Source: an uncultured Oscillospiraceae bacterium | Lineage (GTDB): Bacteria > Bacillota > Clostridia > Oscillospirales > Acutalibacteraceae | Assembly (NCBI GenBank): GCA_910587835.1 | Contig: CAJUNQ010000088.1 | Coordinates: 1 to 35,988, forward strand | Length of the DNA: 35,988 nt | Direction of reading: 5' to 3' | Program-made: the position numbers and the translations under genes | Notes under the pieces: generated by a model | The model's database searches: none | What the model saw: only the letters and a program-made list of their open reading frames with translations | What the model was told of the DNA's origin: nothing | In this document: positions 23,752 to 31,190 of the stretch, piece after piece | How the letters are laid out: each line of letters begins with the position of its first letter | Position numbering within the stretch: the stretch's first letter is position 1

Positions 23752-23912
23752 GAGTCTGTTTGAAAACCGGAGAAATGCAGGATGTTTGGTCGGAAATGAG
23801 TGGGTTTAAGGAAAAAAGCGCAGGAAAGGCCGCCGCCTTTCGAGGATTTTTGACGCCCAAAGCTCCATTTCCCGCCAAAACAGACCGTGTTTCGGAGTTT
23901 TCAAACAGACTC
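23752..23912. repeat. Family A palindromic repeat, complete copy A5b
   Basis: 161 nt between GAGTCTGTTTGAAAACCGGAG and its inverse ending TTTTCAAACAGACTC; same length as A3. The central stem is GGAAAGGC/GCCTTTC. The two ends are perfect inverted repeats over 16 bases. Confidence 0.85.
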
Positions 23913-23969
23913 CAGGTTGGCTTGGGGGATTCTTCTTGAAATGGAACCAGCTCTGCGCAAAAAGCGGAC

Positions 23970-24136
23970 TAAGAGCCTATCCCGAAATGATCCGCACGCA
24001 TCTTGCTTGCATATTTTCCGTCATATAGCGTCCAAATTTCTTGACAGGCGTCAGCCTGCCTGCAAAATTTTGACGCCATCTGACGATCAATCTGACTGCG
24101 CAATCTGCGCATGTCCAATTCCGGGATAGGCTCTAA
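23970..24136. repeat. Family B MITE-like element, copy B3
   Basis: 161 nt (23973-24133) with terminal inverted repeats GAGCCTATCCCGAA / GAGCCTATCCCGGA, flanked by TAA at both ends (23970-23972 and 24134-24136), a likely target duplication. The core shares CTTGCTTGCA...TTTCCGTCATA with B1 although the termini differ. Central palindrome GGCGTC...GACGCC. The 24137-24165 remainder is the mrnC leader. Confidence 0.85.
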
Positions 24137-24165
24137 CAGGAATAAGACGATAAGGAGCATAGGAT

Positions 24166-24588
24166 TTGGAGACGCTATTGGGCCGGCCGGCGGACTACCG
24201 GATGCTGAGCCCCCTGGACCTGGCCTTTGTGGGGGACGGGGTGTTTGACCTGCTGTGCCGGGAGCAGCTGCTGCAAAAGGGCAGCTGTCCTGTAAAAAAG
24301 CTGCACCGGCGCAAAACCGGTCTGGTAAACTGTCAGGCCCAGGCCAGGGCCCTGGAACAGCTGCGGCCGGTTTTGACAGAGGAGGAGTGGGCCGTGGCCC
24401 TGCGGGGCCGCAACGCCCATGTGGGCCATGTGCCCAAAAACGCCAGCGCTGCCGACTACCACGGGGCAACGGCGCTAGAGGCCCTGTTCGGCTGGCTGTA
24501 CCTGTCGGGGGAGCTCTCCCGGGTGCGGGAGCTGTTCGGGCTGGTGATGGAGGCCGCCGGGGACCCGGCGGCGGAGAGGGGAGCATGA
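24166..24588 (+). CDS. mrnC: Mini-ribonuclease 3
   Basis: This 140-residue RNase III-like nuclease without a dsRNA-binding domain matures 23S rRNA in Firmicutes. The catalytic motif is FVGDGVFDLLCREQLL (21-36; Asp24 region), followed by KLHRRKTGLVNCQAQA, RGRNAHVGHVPKNAS and DYHGATALEALFGWLYL, the second acidic helix. TTG at 24166 is the start: AAGGAG lies 8 nt upstream and no ATG is available before the conserved core. In many Firmicutes mrnC follows cysS; here it follows obgE. Its stop overlaps the next gene (ATGA). Confidence 0.95.
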   Translation: METLLGRPADYRMLSPLDLAFVGDGVFDLLCREQLLQKGSCPVKKLHRRKTGLVNCQAQARALEQLRPVLTEEEWAVALRGRNAHVGHVPKNASAADYHGATALEALFGWLYLSGELSRVRELFGLVMEAAGDPAAERGA

Positions 24589-25049
24589 GCGTGGAGGGCT
24601 TTCAGGATATCATGATGGAGGACTTCACCGGGCCGGCGTTCCGCCAGGTCTTTTCCCTCTATTTTAAGGAGCTGGGCATTGAGGTGAGGGACTGGGACGG
24701 CCTGTTTCGTGAGATGAACACCGACGGCCGGGGCAACCGGGCTTTCCTGCGCATGGCGGGGGACCAGCCGGTGGGGTTCATCCAGTTCTGCCCCATGGAG
24801 CTTGCCAGCTGGTTCTTCACCAAAAGGGCGGGCTTTGTGCGGGAATTCTGGGTGGCCCCAGCCTACCGGGGCCAGGGCCACGGCAGGGCGCTGCTGACGT
24901 TGGCGGAGGACTGGCTGCGGGCCCAGGGCCTGCCCCTTGTGCTGCTGACCACGGACACAGCCCCGGAATTCTACCTGCGCATGGGCTACCGGCCCGACCC
25001 GGGCTTTCAGGCAAACAATCACGACGCGGTGTACCGCAAGGAGCTTTGA
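24585..25049 (+). CDS. GNAT family N-acetyltransferase
   Basis: This 154-residue protein has the acetyl-CoA-binding signature VREFWVAPAYRGQGHGRALL (R-G-Q-G-H-G at about 97-102), preceded by strand PVGFIQFCPME and followed by LVLLTTDTAPEFYLRMGYR, where the Tyr is a common general acid position. Substrate unknown. The ATG overlaps the mrnC stop (ATGA), indicating translational coupling, and YitT follows after 15 nt. Confidence 0.88.
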   Translation: MSVEGFQDIMMEDFTGPAFRQVFSLYFKELGIEVRDWDGLFREMNTDGRGNRAFLRMAGDQPVGFIQFCPMELASWFFTKRAGFVREFWVAPAYRGQGHGRALLTLAEDWLRAQGLPLVLLTTDTAPEFYLRMGYRPDPGFQANNHDAVYRKEL

Positions 25050-25064
25050 GAGGAGAGAAAGTGA

Positions 25065-25985
25065 ATGCAGAGCAGACGGAAGGATGTTTTATTGGACGTG
25101 GTGTTTCTTCTGGCCGGGGCCTTGGTGTATGCGTCGGCAGTCACCGGGCTGACAGCCCCCAACAATATCGCCCCAGGGGGGGTGACAGGCCTGTGCACCA
25201 TGCTGAACTTTGTTTTTGGCACGCCCATCGGCCTGATGAGCTTTCTCATCAACCTGCCCATCATTATCTGGGCGGTGGTGGAGATCGGCTATAAGCTGGT
25301 CATCCGCACCATGGCGGCTATTGTCCTCTCCTCTGTGTTTATCGACCTGTTCACCGGGGTTATGCCCATCTACCGGGGCAACCCTATTCTGGTGGCAGTG
25401 TTCTCTGGGGCCTGCGAGGGGCTGGGGCTGTCGCTGACCTTTGTGCGGGGCGCAACCACCGGCGGCACGGACATGATTGCCCGGCTGCTGGAGAGGCGGA
25501 TGCCCCAGCTCTCTATGGGCAAGCTGATGCTGGCCCTGGACGGGGTGATCATCGCCATTTCGGCGGTGGTGTTTGGCAGCATTGAAAACGCTATGTACGC
25601 CTGCATTGACATTTTTGTGTGCACCAGTATTATCGACGCCATTCTCTACGGCACCGACGCGGGCACCGGCAAGCTGTTCTTTGTGATGTCGGCCCGGGTG
25701 CGGGAGATGGGAGAGCGGGTGATTGCCGAGCTGGACCGGACTGTCACCTACCTGGACAGCCACGGGGGCTATAGCAAGGAGCCGGGGGAGACCATGCTGT
25801 GCGTGGTGCGCCGGTTTGAGGTGTACCAGATTCAGGCCATTATCCGCGAGGTGGACAAGAACGCCTTTGTGGTGGTGGGCGACGCGGGACAGATTACCGG
25901 CGAGGGCTTTCGGCCCATGCGGCCGGACGACAAGCCCCTGGGCCAGCTGCTTAAGGAGCTGCGCGGGGGCCGGGACAAGGAATAA
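25065..25985 (+). CDS. YitT family membrane protein (DUF161/DUF2179)
   Basis: This 306-residue protein has five or six membrane helices in the first 190 residues, including the family strings NNIAPGGVTGLCTMLN and GATTGGTDMIARLLERR, followed by a cytosolic DUF2179 domain (GKLFFVMSARVREMGERV, LDRTVTYLDSHGGYS, RFEVYQIQAIIREVDKNAFV). YitT proteins are widespread in Firmicutes; transport of a small molecule is suspected but unproven. AGGAGAG precedes the ATG. The TAA stop is the left target duplication of element B4. Confidence 0.92.
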   Translation: MQSRRKDVLLDVVFLLAGALVYASAVTGLTAPNNIAPGGVTGLCTMLNFVFGTPIGLMSFLINLPIIIWAVVEIGYKLVIRTMAAIVLSSVFIDLFTGVMPIYRGNPILVAVFSGACEGLGLSLTFVRGATTGGTDMIARLLERRMPQLSMGKLMLALDGVIIAISAVVFGSIENAMYACIDIFVCTSIIDAILYGTDAGTGKLFFVMSARVREMGERVIAELDRTVTYLDSHGGYSKEPGETMLCVVRRFEVYQIQAIIREVDKNAFVVVGDAGQITGEGFRPMRPDDKPLGQLLKELRGGRDKE

Positions 25986-26136
25986 GAGCTTGTATCAACA
26001 GGAGTTGGCGCCTGCCTATTCGGCAAATTTCACGGTTGACTGTGTTGCAAACCAATCGCGAGATTGCCTGGGGGGTTGCGCCTCGGCAAAATTTGCTCGA
26101 TTATCCAGGCGAAAATCCTATCGGCACAAGTTCTAA
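25983..26136. repeat. Family B-like element, copy B4
   Basis: 148 nt (25986-26133) with imperfect ends GAGCTTGTATCAACAGG / GAACTTGTGCCGATAGG, flanked by TAA on both sides (25983-25985 is the YitT stop; 26134-26136). Internal inverted repeats include GGCAAATTT/AAATTTGC. Confidence 0.7.
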
Positions 26137-26148
26137 GCCCCAAAAGCA

Positions 26149-26175
26149 AAGGGCCCGGCGCTGGGCCGGACCCTT
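26149..26175 (-). terminator. Terminator of the Asn/Gln-rich gene
   Basis: AAGGG-CCGGC / GCCGG-CCCTT (26149-26159 and 26165-26175), 11-bp stem with one mismatch. On the minus strand it is followed by TGCTTTTGG, 12 nt past the stop codon of the small gene. The plus-strand side (YitT) could also use it. Confidence 0.65.
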
Positions 26176-26186
26176 CCCGAAGGGGC

Positions 26187-26363
26187 TTAGAACTGCTGGT
26201 TGTTCTCCTGCTGGTCGTAGGAGGAGCGGTTGTTCTGGTTCTTGGAGTTTTTGTTGTTCTGGCTCTGCTGATCCCGCTGGTTCTGAGAGCGGTTGTTCTG
26301 AGACTGGTTCTGGTTCTGGCTGCGGTTGTTCTGGCTCTGGTTTTTGTTGTTCTGGTTCTGCAT
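26187..26363 (-). CDS. 58-residue Asn/Gln-rich protein
   Basis: The frame from ATG 26363 to TAA 26187 encodes 58 residues, of which 19 are Asn and 18 Gln (64%), with eight Ser, seven Lys/Arg and almost no hydrophobics apart from the C-terminal Phe. A nine-residue unit SQNNRSQNQ occurs twice with period 11. AAAGGA precedes the ATG by about 10 nt and a terminator follows. Such composition recalls gamma-type small acid-soluble spore proteins (SspE), whose Asn/Gln-rich repeats store amino acids for germination, but the known SspE motifs are absent, so this is only an analogy. Codons are mostly AAC and CAG, consistent with the GC-rich host. No matching family recognised. Confidence 0.75.
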   Translation of the reverse strand: MQNQNNKNQSQNNRSQNQNQSQNNRSQNQRDQQSQNNKNSKNQNNRSSYDQQENNQQF

Positions 26364-26479
26364 GGCGATACCATCCTTTCGGAGTTAGAGTGAAAGCCAG
26401 GCGGGCCGTCCGGGGCAGAGGGCCGGGGATGGCCGGCGGGCTTTTCGAGAGTATTTTTGCCCCAGGGGCGAAGAATATA

Positions 26480-26710
26480 CGCAGCGCAGAGAAGGAAGTT
26501 GCCGCCCGCTCGCGGGCAAAGGAGCCAAAGCGAAGCAGAGCAAGGGTGCGCGAATTAAAAGTTTCGTCAACCTTTTCAAAGGTTGCAGAGGTTTGGGGAC
26601 AGAGTCCCCAAGGTCTTGACCTTAAAACGGCGGCGCAGAGGGCAAAGGTGCGAGGTAGTGCTTTGCCTCCAAATCTCAGTTTGAGACGGGGCAGAGCTGC
26701 GCCGCCGTAC
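26480..26710. repeat. Hairpin array and potential three-way junction
   Basis: Three perfect hairpins in a row, CAACCTTT/AAAGGTTG (26568-26585), TTGGGGAC/GTCCCCAA (26593-26611) and AAGGTC/GACCTT (26610-26623), are followed by a 12-bp closing stem ACGGCGGCGCAG/CTGCGCCGCCGT (26627-26638 with 26697-26708). It encloses GGCAAAG/CTTTGCC (26641-26667) and TCTCA/TGAGA (around 26674-26686). The rest of the 600-nt divergent gap (26364-26961) shows no gene; an A-rich stretch precedes the dehydratase. Could be a dispersed repeat or a structured transcript; strand unknown. Confidence 0.6.
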
Positions 26711-26961
26711 TACCTAGCGAGGTCGACCGCAGGGAGACCAGCGGACGGTTCGCTGCCGGTAAATTCAGGAGAAAGAGCTATCCTTCCAGAGTAATAAGTA
26801 CAGAAACGGGAGAGAGGTAATTGCTTTTTCACCGGCTTACCCCTGCCGACAATTCAGAAGGAAAGCTTCCCCCCTTCCAGAACAAAAAAGTAAAAAAGAA
26901 GCCTCCCGCTTCCCCATATTGGGAGAATGATAACATAAAATAAAAGAAAAGGAGCATGGAC

Positions 26962-28680
26962 ATGCTGAAAAGTCAGGAAGTGAGAAAAATTGCCCCGGAA
27001 ATGGACCCCCTGCGCATGGGCATGGGCTGGACTGCCGAGGACCTGGAAAAGCCCCAGATTCTGGTGGAGAGCGCCTTTGGCCAGAGCCACCCGGGCAGCG
27101 CCCATCTGCTGGAGCTGACCCAGGCCGCTGCCGGGGAAATTGACAAAAACGGCTGCAAGTCCGCCATGTACTTTGCCACGGATATCTGCGACGGCATGTC
27201 TCAGGGGCATGACGGGGGAAACTACTCCCTGGTCTCCCGGGATACCCTGGCGAATCTCATTGAGATTCACGCCAATGCCACCACCTTTGACGGAGGCCTG
27301 TTTCTGGCCAGCTGCGACAAATCCGTGCCCGCCCACCTGATGGCTGTCGGCCGGGTGAATATCCCCGCCATCATCGTCACCGGCGGGGTGATGGAGGCCG
27401 GCCCCGGCCTGCTCACCCTGGAACAGATCGGCATGTACAGCGCCATGTTCCGCCGGGGGGAGATTACAGAGGAGCAGCTCACCTACTACAAGCGCCACGC
27501 CTGCCCCTCCTGCGGAGCCTGCTCCTTTATGGGCACGGCCTCTACCATGCAGATCATGGCCGAGGCTTTGGGCCTGATGCTGCCCGGCACGGCCCTGCTC
27601 CCCGCCCGGTCGCCGGAGCTGGGGGAAACCGCCCGGACCGCCGGCCGGCAGATTACCCGCCTGGCCCTTGCCGGGCTCCGGCCCCGGGAGATGGTGACCC
27701 GAAAGAGCTTTGAGAACGCCGTTATGGTCCACGCGGCCATCTCCGGCTCTACCAACGCCCTGCTGCATCTGCCTGCCATTGCCCGTGAATTCGGGGTGGA
27801 GCTGGACGCGGAGGACTTTGACCGGCTCCACCGGGGGGCCCATTACCTGCTGGACGTGCGCCCGGCAGGACGCTGGCCCGCCGAATACTTCTGCTACGCC
27901 GGGGGCCTGCCCCGGGTGATGGAGGAAATCAAGTCCATGCTGCACCTGGACGTGATGACAGTCACCGGCAAAACCCTGAGGGAGAACCTGGAGGACCTGA
28001 AGGCCTCCGGCTACTACGAGAGCCGGGAGGCGCTGCTGAAAAAGACCGGCCTTGCCGCCGGGGATGTGATTCGCCCCTTTGACGCGCCCATTGGCAGCGA
28101 CGGCACCGTCGCCGTGCTGAAGGGGAACCTGGCCCCCCAGGGGGCGGTGGTCAAGCACAGCGCCGTGCCCAAGGAGATGTATCAGGCCACCCTGCGGGCC
28201 CGTCCCTTTGACAGCGAGGAGGAGGCCATTGGCGCCATTCTCAACCACGACGTCCGGCCGGGAGACGGGGTGATTATCCGCTACGAGGGCCCAGGCGGCA
28301 GCGGTATGCCGGAGATGTTCTACACCACCGAGGCCATCTCCTCCGACCCGGCCCTGTCCGCCAGCATTGCCCTCATCACCGATGGGCGGTTCTCCGGGGC
28401 CAGCAAGGGCCCGGTGATTGGACATGTGTCCCCCGAGGCCGCGGAGGGCGGCCCCATCGCCCTGGTGGAGGAGGGGGACCTGATTGAGCTGGACATCCCC
28501 AACCGGACGCTGCGGCTGTGCGGCATAGGGGGAGAGCCCCGGACCGAGGAGGAGATTGCCCAGGAGCTGGCCCGGCGGCGGGCTGCCTGGAAGCCCCGGG
28601 AGCCCCGCTACCGCCGGGGGGCGCTGGGCCTGTTCACCGCCAACGCCGCCTCTCCCATGAAGGGCGGCTATCTGTGCTGA
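26962..28680 (+). CDS. IlvD/Edd family dehydratase (dihydroxy-acid dehydratase-like)
   Basis: This 572-residue iron-sulfur dehydratase belongs to the IlvD/Edd family. Likely cluster cysteines are Cys76 (DICDGMSQGH), Cys118 (ASCDK) and Cys184/187 (CPSCGACSFM). Other family blocks are VTGGVMEAG, SGSTNALLHL, YEGPGGSGMPEMF, ALITDGRFSGASKGPVIGHVSPEAA and DIPNRTL. Such enzymes act in branched-chain amino acid synthesis or sugar-acid breakdown. CDG-x-SQG and GTASTMQIMAEALGL resemble Edd and YjhG-type sugar-acid dehydratases more than classical IlvD, so the substrate is open. I chose ATG 26962 because GGAG lies 7 nt upstream; ATG 26956 has only 1 nt spacing. No ilvC, ilvB or leu genes are adjacent. 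The next gene follows after 27 nt. Confidence 0.9.
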   Translation: MLKSQEVRKIAPEMDPLRMGMGWTAEDLEKPQILVESAFGQSHPGSAHLLELTQAAAGEIDKNGCKSAMYFATDICDGMSQGHDGGNYSLVSRDTLANLIEIHANATTFDGGLFLASCDKSVPAHLMAVGRVNIPAIIVTGGVMEAGPGLLTLEQIGMYSAMFRRGEITEEQLTYYKRHACPSCGACSFMGTASTMQIMAEALGLMLPGTALLPARSPELGETARTAGRQITRLALAGLRPREMVTRKSFENAVMVHAAISGSTNALLHLPAIAREFGVELDAEDFDRLHRGAHYLLDVRPAGRWPAEYFCYAGGLPRVMEEIKSMLHLDVMTVTGKTLRENLEDLKASGYYESREALLKKTGLAAGDVIRPFDAPIGSDGTVAVLKGNLAPQGAVVKHSAVPKEMYQATLRARPFDSEEEAIGAILNHDVRPGDGVIIRYEGPGGSGMPEMFYTTEAISSDPALSASIALITDGRFSGASKGPVIGHVSPEAAEGGPIALVEEGDLIELDIPNRTLRLCGIGGEPRTEEEIAQELARRRAAWKPREPRYRRGALGLFTANAASPMKGGYLC

Positions 28681-28707
28681 CCGGCCTGGGACGAAAGGAG
28701 GCTTTCT

Positions 28708-30312
28708 ATGAAAACCAGACTCACCCGGCTGCTCTGCCTGCTGCTGGCTGCGCTGCTGGCAGGGACCCTCTCCGGCTGCTCCGGAGGGTATCAGAGCGAC
28801 ATGGAATTTACCTATGCCCTGCCTCAGAACGTGGACACCCTGGACCCCCAGACTGCCTCCCGGCAGTCCTCCTATCTGGTGATCGGCTCTATTTTTGAGG
28901 GTCTTTGCCGCATTGACTCCAAGGGGAATGTCATCCCCGGCGCGGCCAAAAAATGGGAGGCCAACGAGAGCAGCACCGTCTTCACCTTCCACCTGGACCC
29001 GAACGCCTGTTGGAGCGACGGCAGTCCGGTGATTGCGGACGACTTTTTGTTTGCCATTCAACGGGCCCTGCGGCCCGAGACCAACACCCCCTCGGTAGAC
29101 GATTTGTTCATCATCCAGGGGGCCCGGGCCGTGTACCAGGGAGAGGCGGACGAGAGCCGGCTGGGGGTATGGGCAGAGGACGACCGCACTCTGGTGGTGC
29201 AGCTGGAACGCAGCTATCCCGACTTCCCCGCCCTCACGGCAGGCGCTCATTACATGCCCTGCAGCCGGGCCTATTTTGAGAGCTGTAGCGGCCACTACGG
29301 CCTGTCGTCGGAATATCTCATTACCAACGGCCCCTTCACCTTCCCCACCATCTACAGCTGGTCCATGGACTATGGCAGCAGAAAGATTGTGCTTGCGCCC
29401 TCGGACACCTACCGCAAGGCGGAGGAGGTGGCCCCTGCCAGCCTGACCTATCTCATTGACTATGACGACGCTCTGACCCAGGACCCGGTGACAGCCCTGA
29501 CCACAGGGGCCATTGACGTGACCACCCTGACGGAGAACGCGGCCAAGGCTGCCGCTGAGCAGGGCTGCGGCATTCAGATGCTGGACGACGCGGTGACGGG
29601 CCTGCTGTTTAACCCGGAGGCAGGGGTGCTCAAGCACAAGGAGGCCAGGGAGATTTTCGTCAAGACCATCGACCGCCAGGACCTGCTGGACCGGCGCATG
29701 GACAAGAACGCGGGGGAGGCCTTTGGCATTATGCCGGACTGCGTCCGCTGGGACGGGGGGCCCTACTATGCGGGCGGGGCGCAGATGTTTGCCACCCAGG
29801 ACGACGGGGTGACCCAGAGCCTGATGCCTGTGCTGCTGGCTAAGCTGGAGGAGGACCGGATGCCGGAGATCACGGTGATTTGTCCGGACGACGAGGAGTC
29901 GGTAAACATTGCCAACGGCCTTTTGGTCTCTTGGAACAGCAAGCTGGGCACAGCCTACAACATTGAGCCTCTTGGGGACGCGGAGTATCAGAACCGCATT
30001 GCCGCCGGGGACTATCAGGCGGCGATTTACACCCTGCGGGCAGGGGGCACCACGCCCTACCAGGTGCTCAAGGCCTTTGAGAGCAGCTCGACCCCCACGC
30101 TGATGAAGAACCAGGAGTATGACGGCCTGCTCCACTCTCTGCAATTCGGACTGACAGAGTATCGGGGGCTGGAGAGCTATCTACAGAACTACTATATTTT
30201 TTATCCTCTGTTCAGCGACAAGACCTACTATGTAACCAGCCCCAACAGCGAGGGCGTAGAGGCTTCGCCGGATTTGACCATAGACTTTTCCAAAGCGAAG
30301 AAAAAGGAATAG
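28708..30312 (+). CDS. Oligopeptide ABC transporter substrate-binding lipoprotein
   Basis: This 534-residue protein is an SBP_bac_5 (OppA/DppA-type) solute receptor. The signal peptide ends in the lipobox LSGC with lipidated Cys24. The mature part begins MEFTYALPQNVDTLDPQ and continues with IFEGLCRIDSKGNVIPGAA, the classic N-lobe, then WSDGSPVIADDFLFAIQRALRP. It binds peptides or similar ligands outside the membrane and delivers them to an Opp-type permease. No permease or ATPase genes are nearby, so it is an orphan receptor here. AAAGGAGG precedes the ATG. Possibly cotranscribed with the dehydratase. Its TAG stop is the first triplet of repeat A6. Confidence 0.93.
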   Translation: MKTRLTRLLCLLLAALLAGTLSGCSGGYQSDMEFTYALPQNVDTLDPQTASRQSSYLVIGSIFEGLCRIDSKGNVIPGAAKKWEANESSTVFTFHLDPNACWSDGSPVIADDFLFAIQRALRPETNTPSVDDLFIIQGARAVYQGEADESRLGVWAEDDRTLVVQLERSYPDFPALTAGAHYMPCSRAYFESCSGHYGLSSEYLITNGPFTFPTIYSWSMDYGSRKIVLAPSDTYRKAEEVAPASLTYLIDYDDALTQDPVTALTTGAIDVTTLTENAAKAAAEQGCGIQMLDDAVTGLLFNPEAGVLKHKEAREIFVKTIDRQDLLDRRMDKNAGEAFGIMPDCVRWDGGPYYAGGAQMFATQDDGVTQSLMPVLLAKLEEDRMPEITVICPDDEESVNIANGLLVSWNSKLGTAYNIEPLGDAEYQNRIAAGDYQAAIYTLRAGGTTPYQVLKAFESSSTPTLMKNQEYDGLLHSLQFGLTEYRGLESYLQNYYIFYPLFSDKTYYVTSPNSEGVEASPDLTIDFSKAKKKE

Positions 30313-30490
30313 GGCTCGTTTGAAAAATCAAAAACACCGTCTTTTTGCCCATAAGCAGTCCCGTTCTGGGTGGAAAAACCTCGTCAATGGCGAGAGTTGC
30401 CAAAGAGCTGCGTGCAGCTTGCGGTTTTCTCCTTGAAATCGCCTCCTTTTGGGTCAAAAATCCGGCATTTTCTCTATTTTCAAACAAGCC
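30310..30490. repeat. Family A palindromic repeat, copy A6 (variant centre)
   Basis: 178 nt (30313-30490) between GGCTCGTTTGAAAAATC and TTTTCAAACAAGCC. The flanks match A1 and A5a. The central slot between CCTCG and GCGGTTTT holds other hairpins (AGCTGC/GCAGCT; TGGCGAGAGTTGCCA), different from those of A1 and A3. Left TAG is the stop codon of the lipoprotein gene. Confidence 0.8.
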
Positions 30491-30528
30491 CTCATTCCTC
30501 AGTAACGGCCTCTCGGCGGGAAGGGATG

Positions 30529-30852
30529 ATGTTTGTGAAAGAAAAGCTGTTGAATCTGGACCAGGCTCAGGGGGAAATCCCCGCTCAGGGCGGCGGCCCC
30601 AGGGAGGCGGGGGACTGGTCTGTGGACCTGCTGCGCCTGGTGGTGGAGCGGGAGCTCACCGGGCGTCAGAGGCAGTGCGTGGAGCTCTACTATTTTCAGG
30701 GCATGACCATGGAGGCCGTTGGCCAGCAGCTGGGCCTGAACAAGGCCACGGTGTGCCGCCATCTGCAAAAGGCCAGGGGGCGCATCAAGCGGGTGATGGG
30801 CTATGCCGGCTGGGTCCGGGCCCGGCTGCGCCAGGAGAGCCGGGAGGAGTAG
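30529..30852 (+). CDS. Sigma-70 region 4-like HTH protein
   Basis: This 107-residue protein has a C-terminal helix-turn-helix of the sigma region 4 type: LTGRQRQCVELYYFQGMTME, then AVGQQLGLNKATVCRHLQKA and RGRIKR. There is no region 2, so it is not a full sigma factor; similar small proteins act as DNA-binding regulators or as partners of a separate core-binding subunit. The start is ambiguous: ATG 30526, ATG 30529 and GTG 30535 are in frame after GGGAAGGGA; spacing favours 30529 or 30535. It sits alone after repeat A6 and before an unlinked promoter. Target unknown. Confidence 0.75.
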   Translation: MFVKEKLLNLDQAQGEIPAQGGGPREAGDWSVDLLRLVVERELTGRQRQCVELYYFQGMTMEAVGQQLGLNKATVCRHLQKARGRIKRVMGYAGWVRARLRQESREE

Positions 30853-31062
30853 CGCCTGTGCAAGGTCAGAATGGGCCGTTTTAGGGCGGAAAGCGGGGCG
30901 TTTTTGTCTTTTTTCACAGCAAAAACGGCTGTTTTCGTTACAGAAAGGGGACGCTGCCCGCGGTCGTTTCTGGTACTGGCGGTTTACGGGCGGACTGCAT
31001 GGCCCTCTGGTTTGTATGCACACTTTGGGCCGCTTACAAAATGTTTACATCCTCATGAATAC
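30853..31062. other. Intergenic region between the HTH gene and the lipoprotein locus
   Basis: A weak hairpin ACAGC/GCTGT followed by TTTTCGTT near 30916-30945 could terminate the HTH gene. Nothing else recognisable before the promoter at 31063. Confidence 0.4.
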
Positions 31063-31092
31063 TTGATGTATCCTTTCCCTGTATGCTATACA
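31063..31092 (+). promoter_or_regulatory. Probable promoter of the lipoprotein gene
   Basis: TTGATG, 18-nt spacer, TATACA, about 100 nt upstream of the start codon. Confidence 0.55.
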
Positions 31093-31190
31093 AAAGACCC
31101 TGAGACCCGGCGGACCGGGTTCCGGGGGACGCTGCCGTCCGGTTCAAACGCCGGGCCGGCCGGGTAAAAAAACGCTACAGGAGGCTCGCC

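Noticed and set aside
26064..26393. Plus-strand ORF that looks like a hydrophobic membrane protein (Leu/Val-rich)
   Set aside because: The Leu/Val run is the complement of CAG/AAC codons of the Asn/Gln-rich gene on the minus strand; the minus frame has its own ribosome site and terminator.
26364..26961. T-box riboswitch upstream of the dehydratase
   Set aside because: I looked for the GGGTGGNACCGCG core on both strands and did not find it.
26854..30144. Minus-strand ORF of 1096 codons
   Set aside because: Antisense shadow of the dehydratase and peptide-binding genes in GC-rich DNA; no domain recognised, and both plus-strand products are clear family members.
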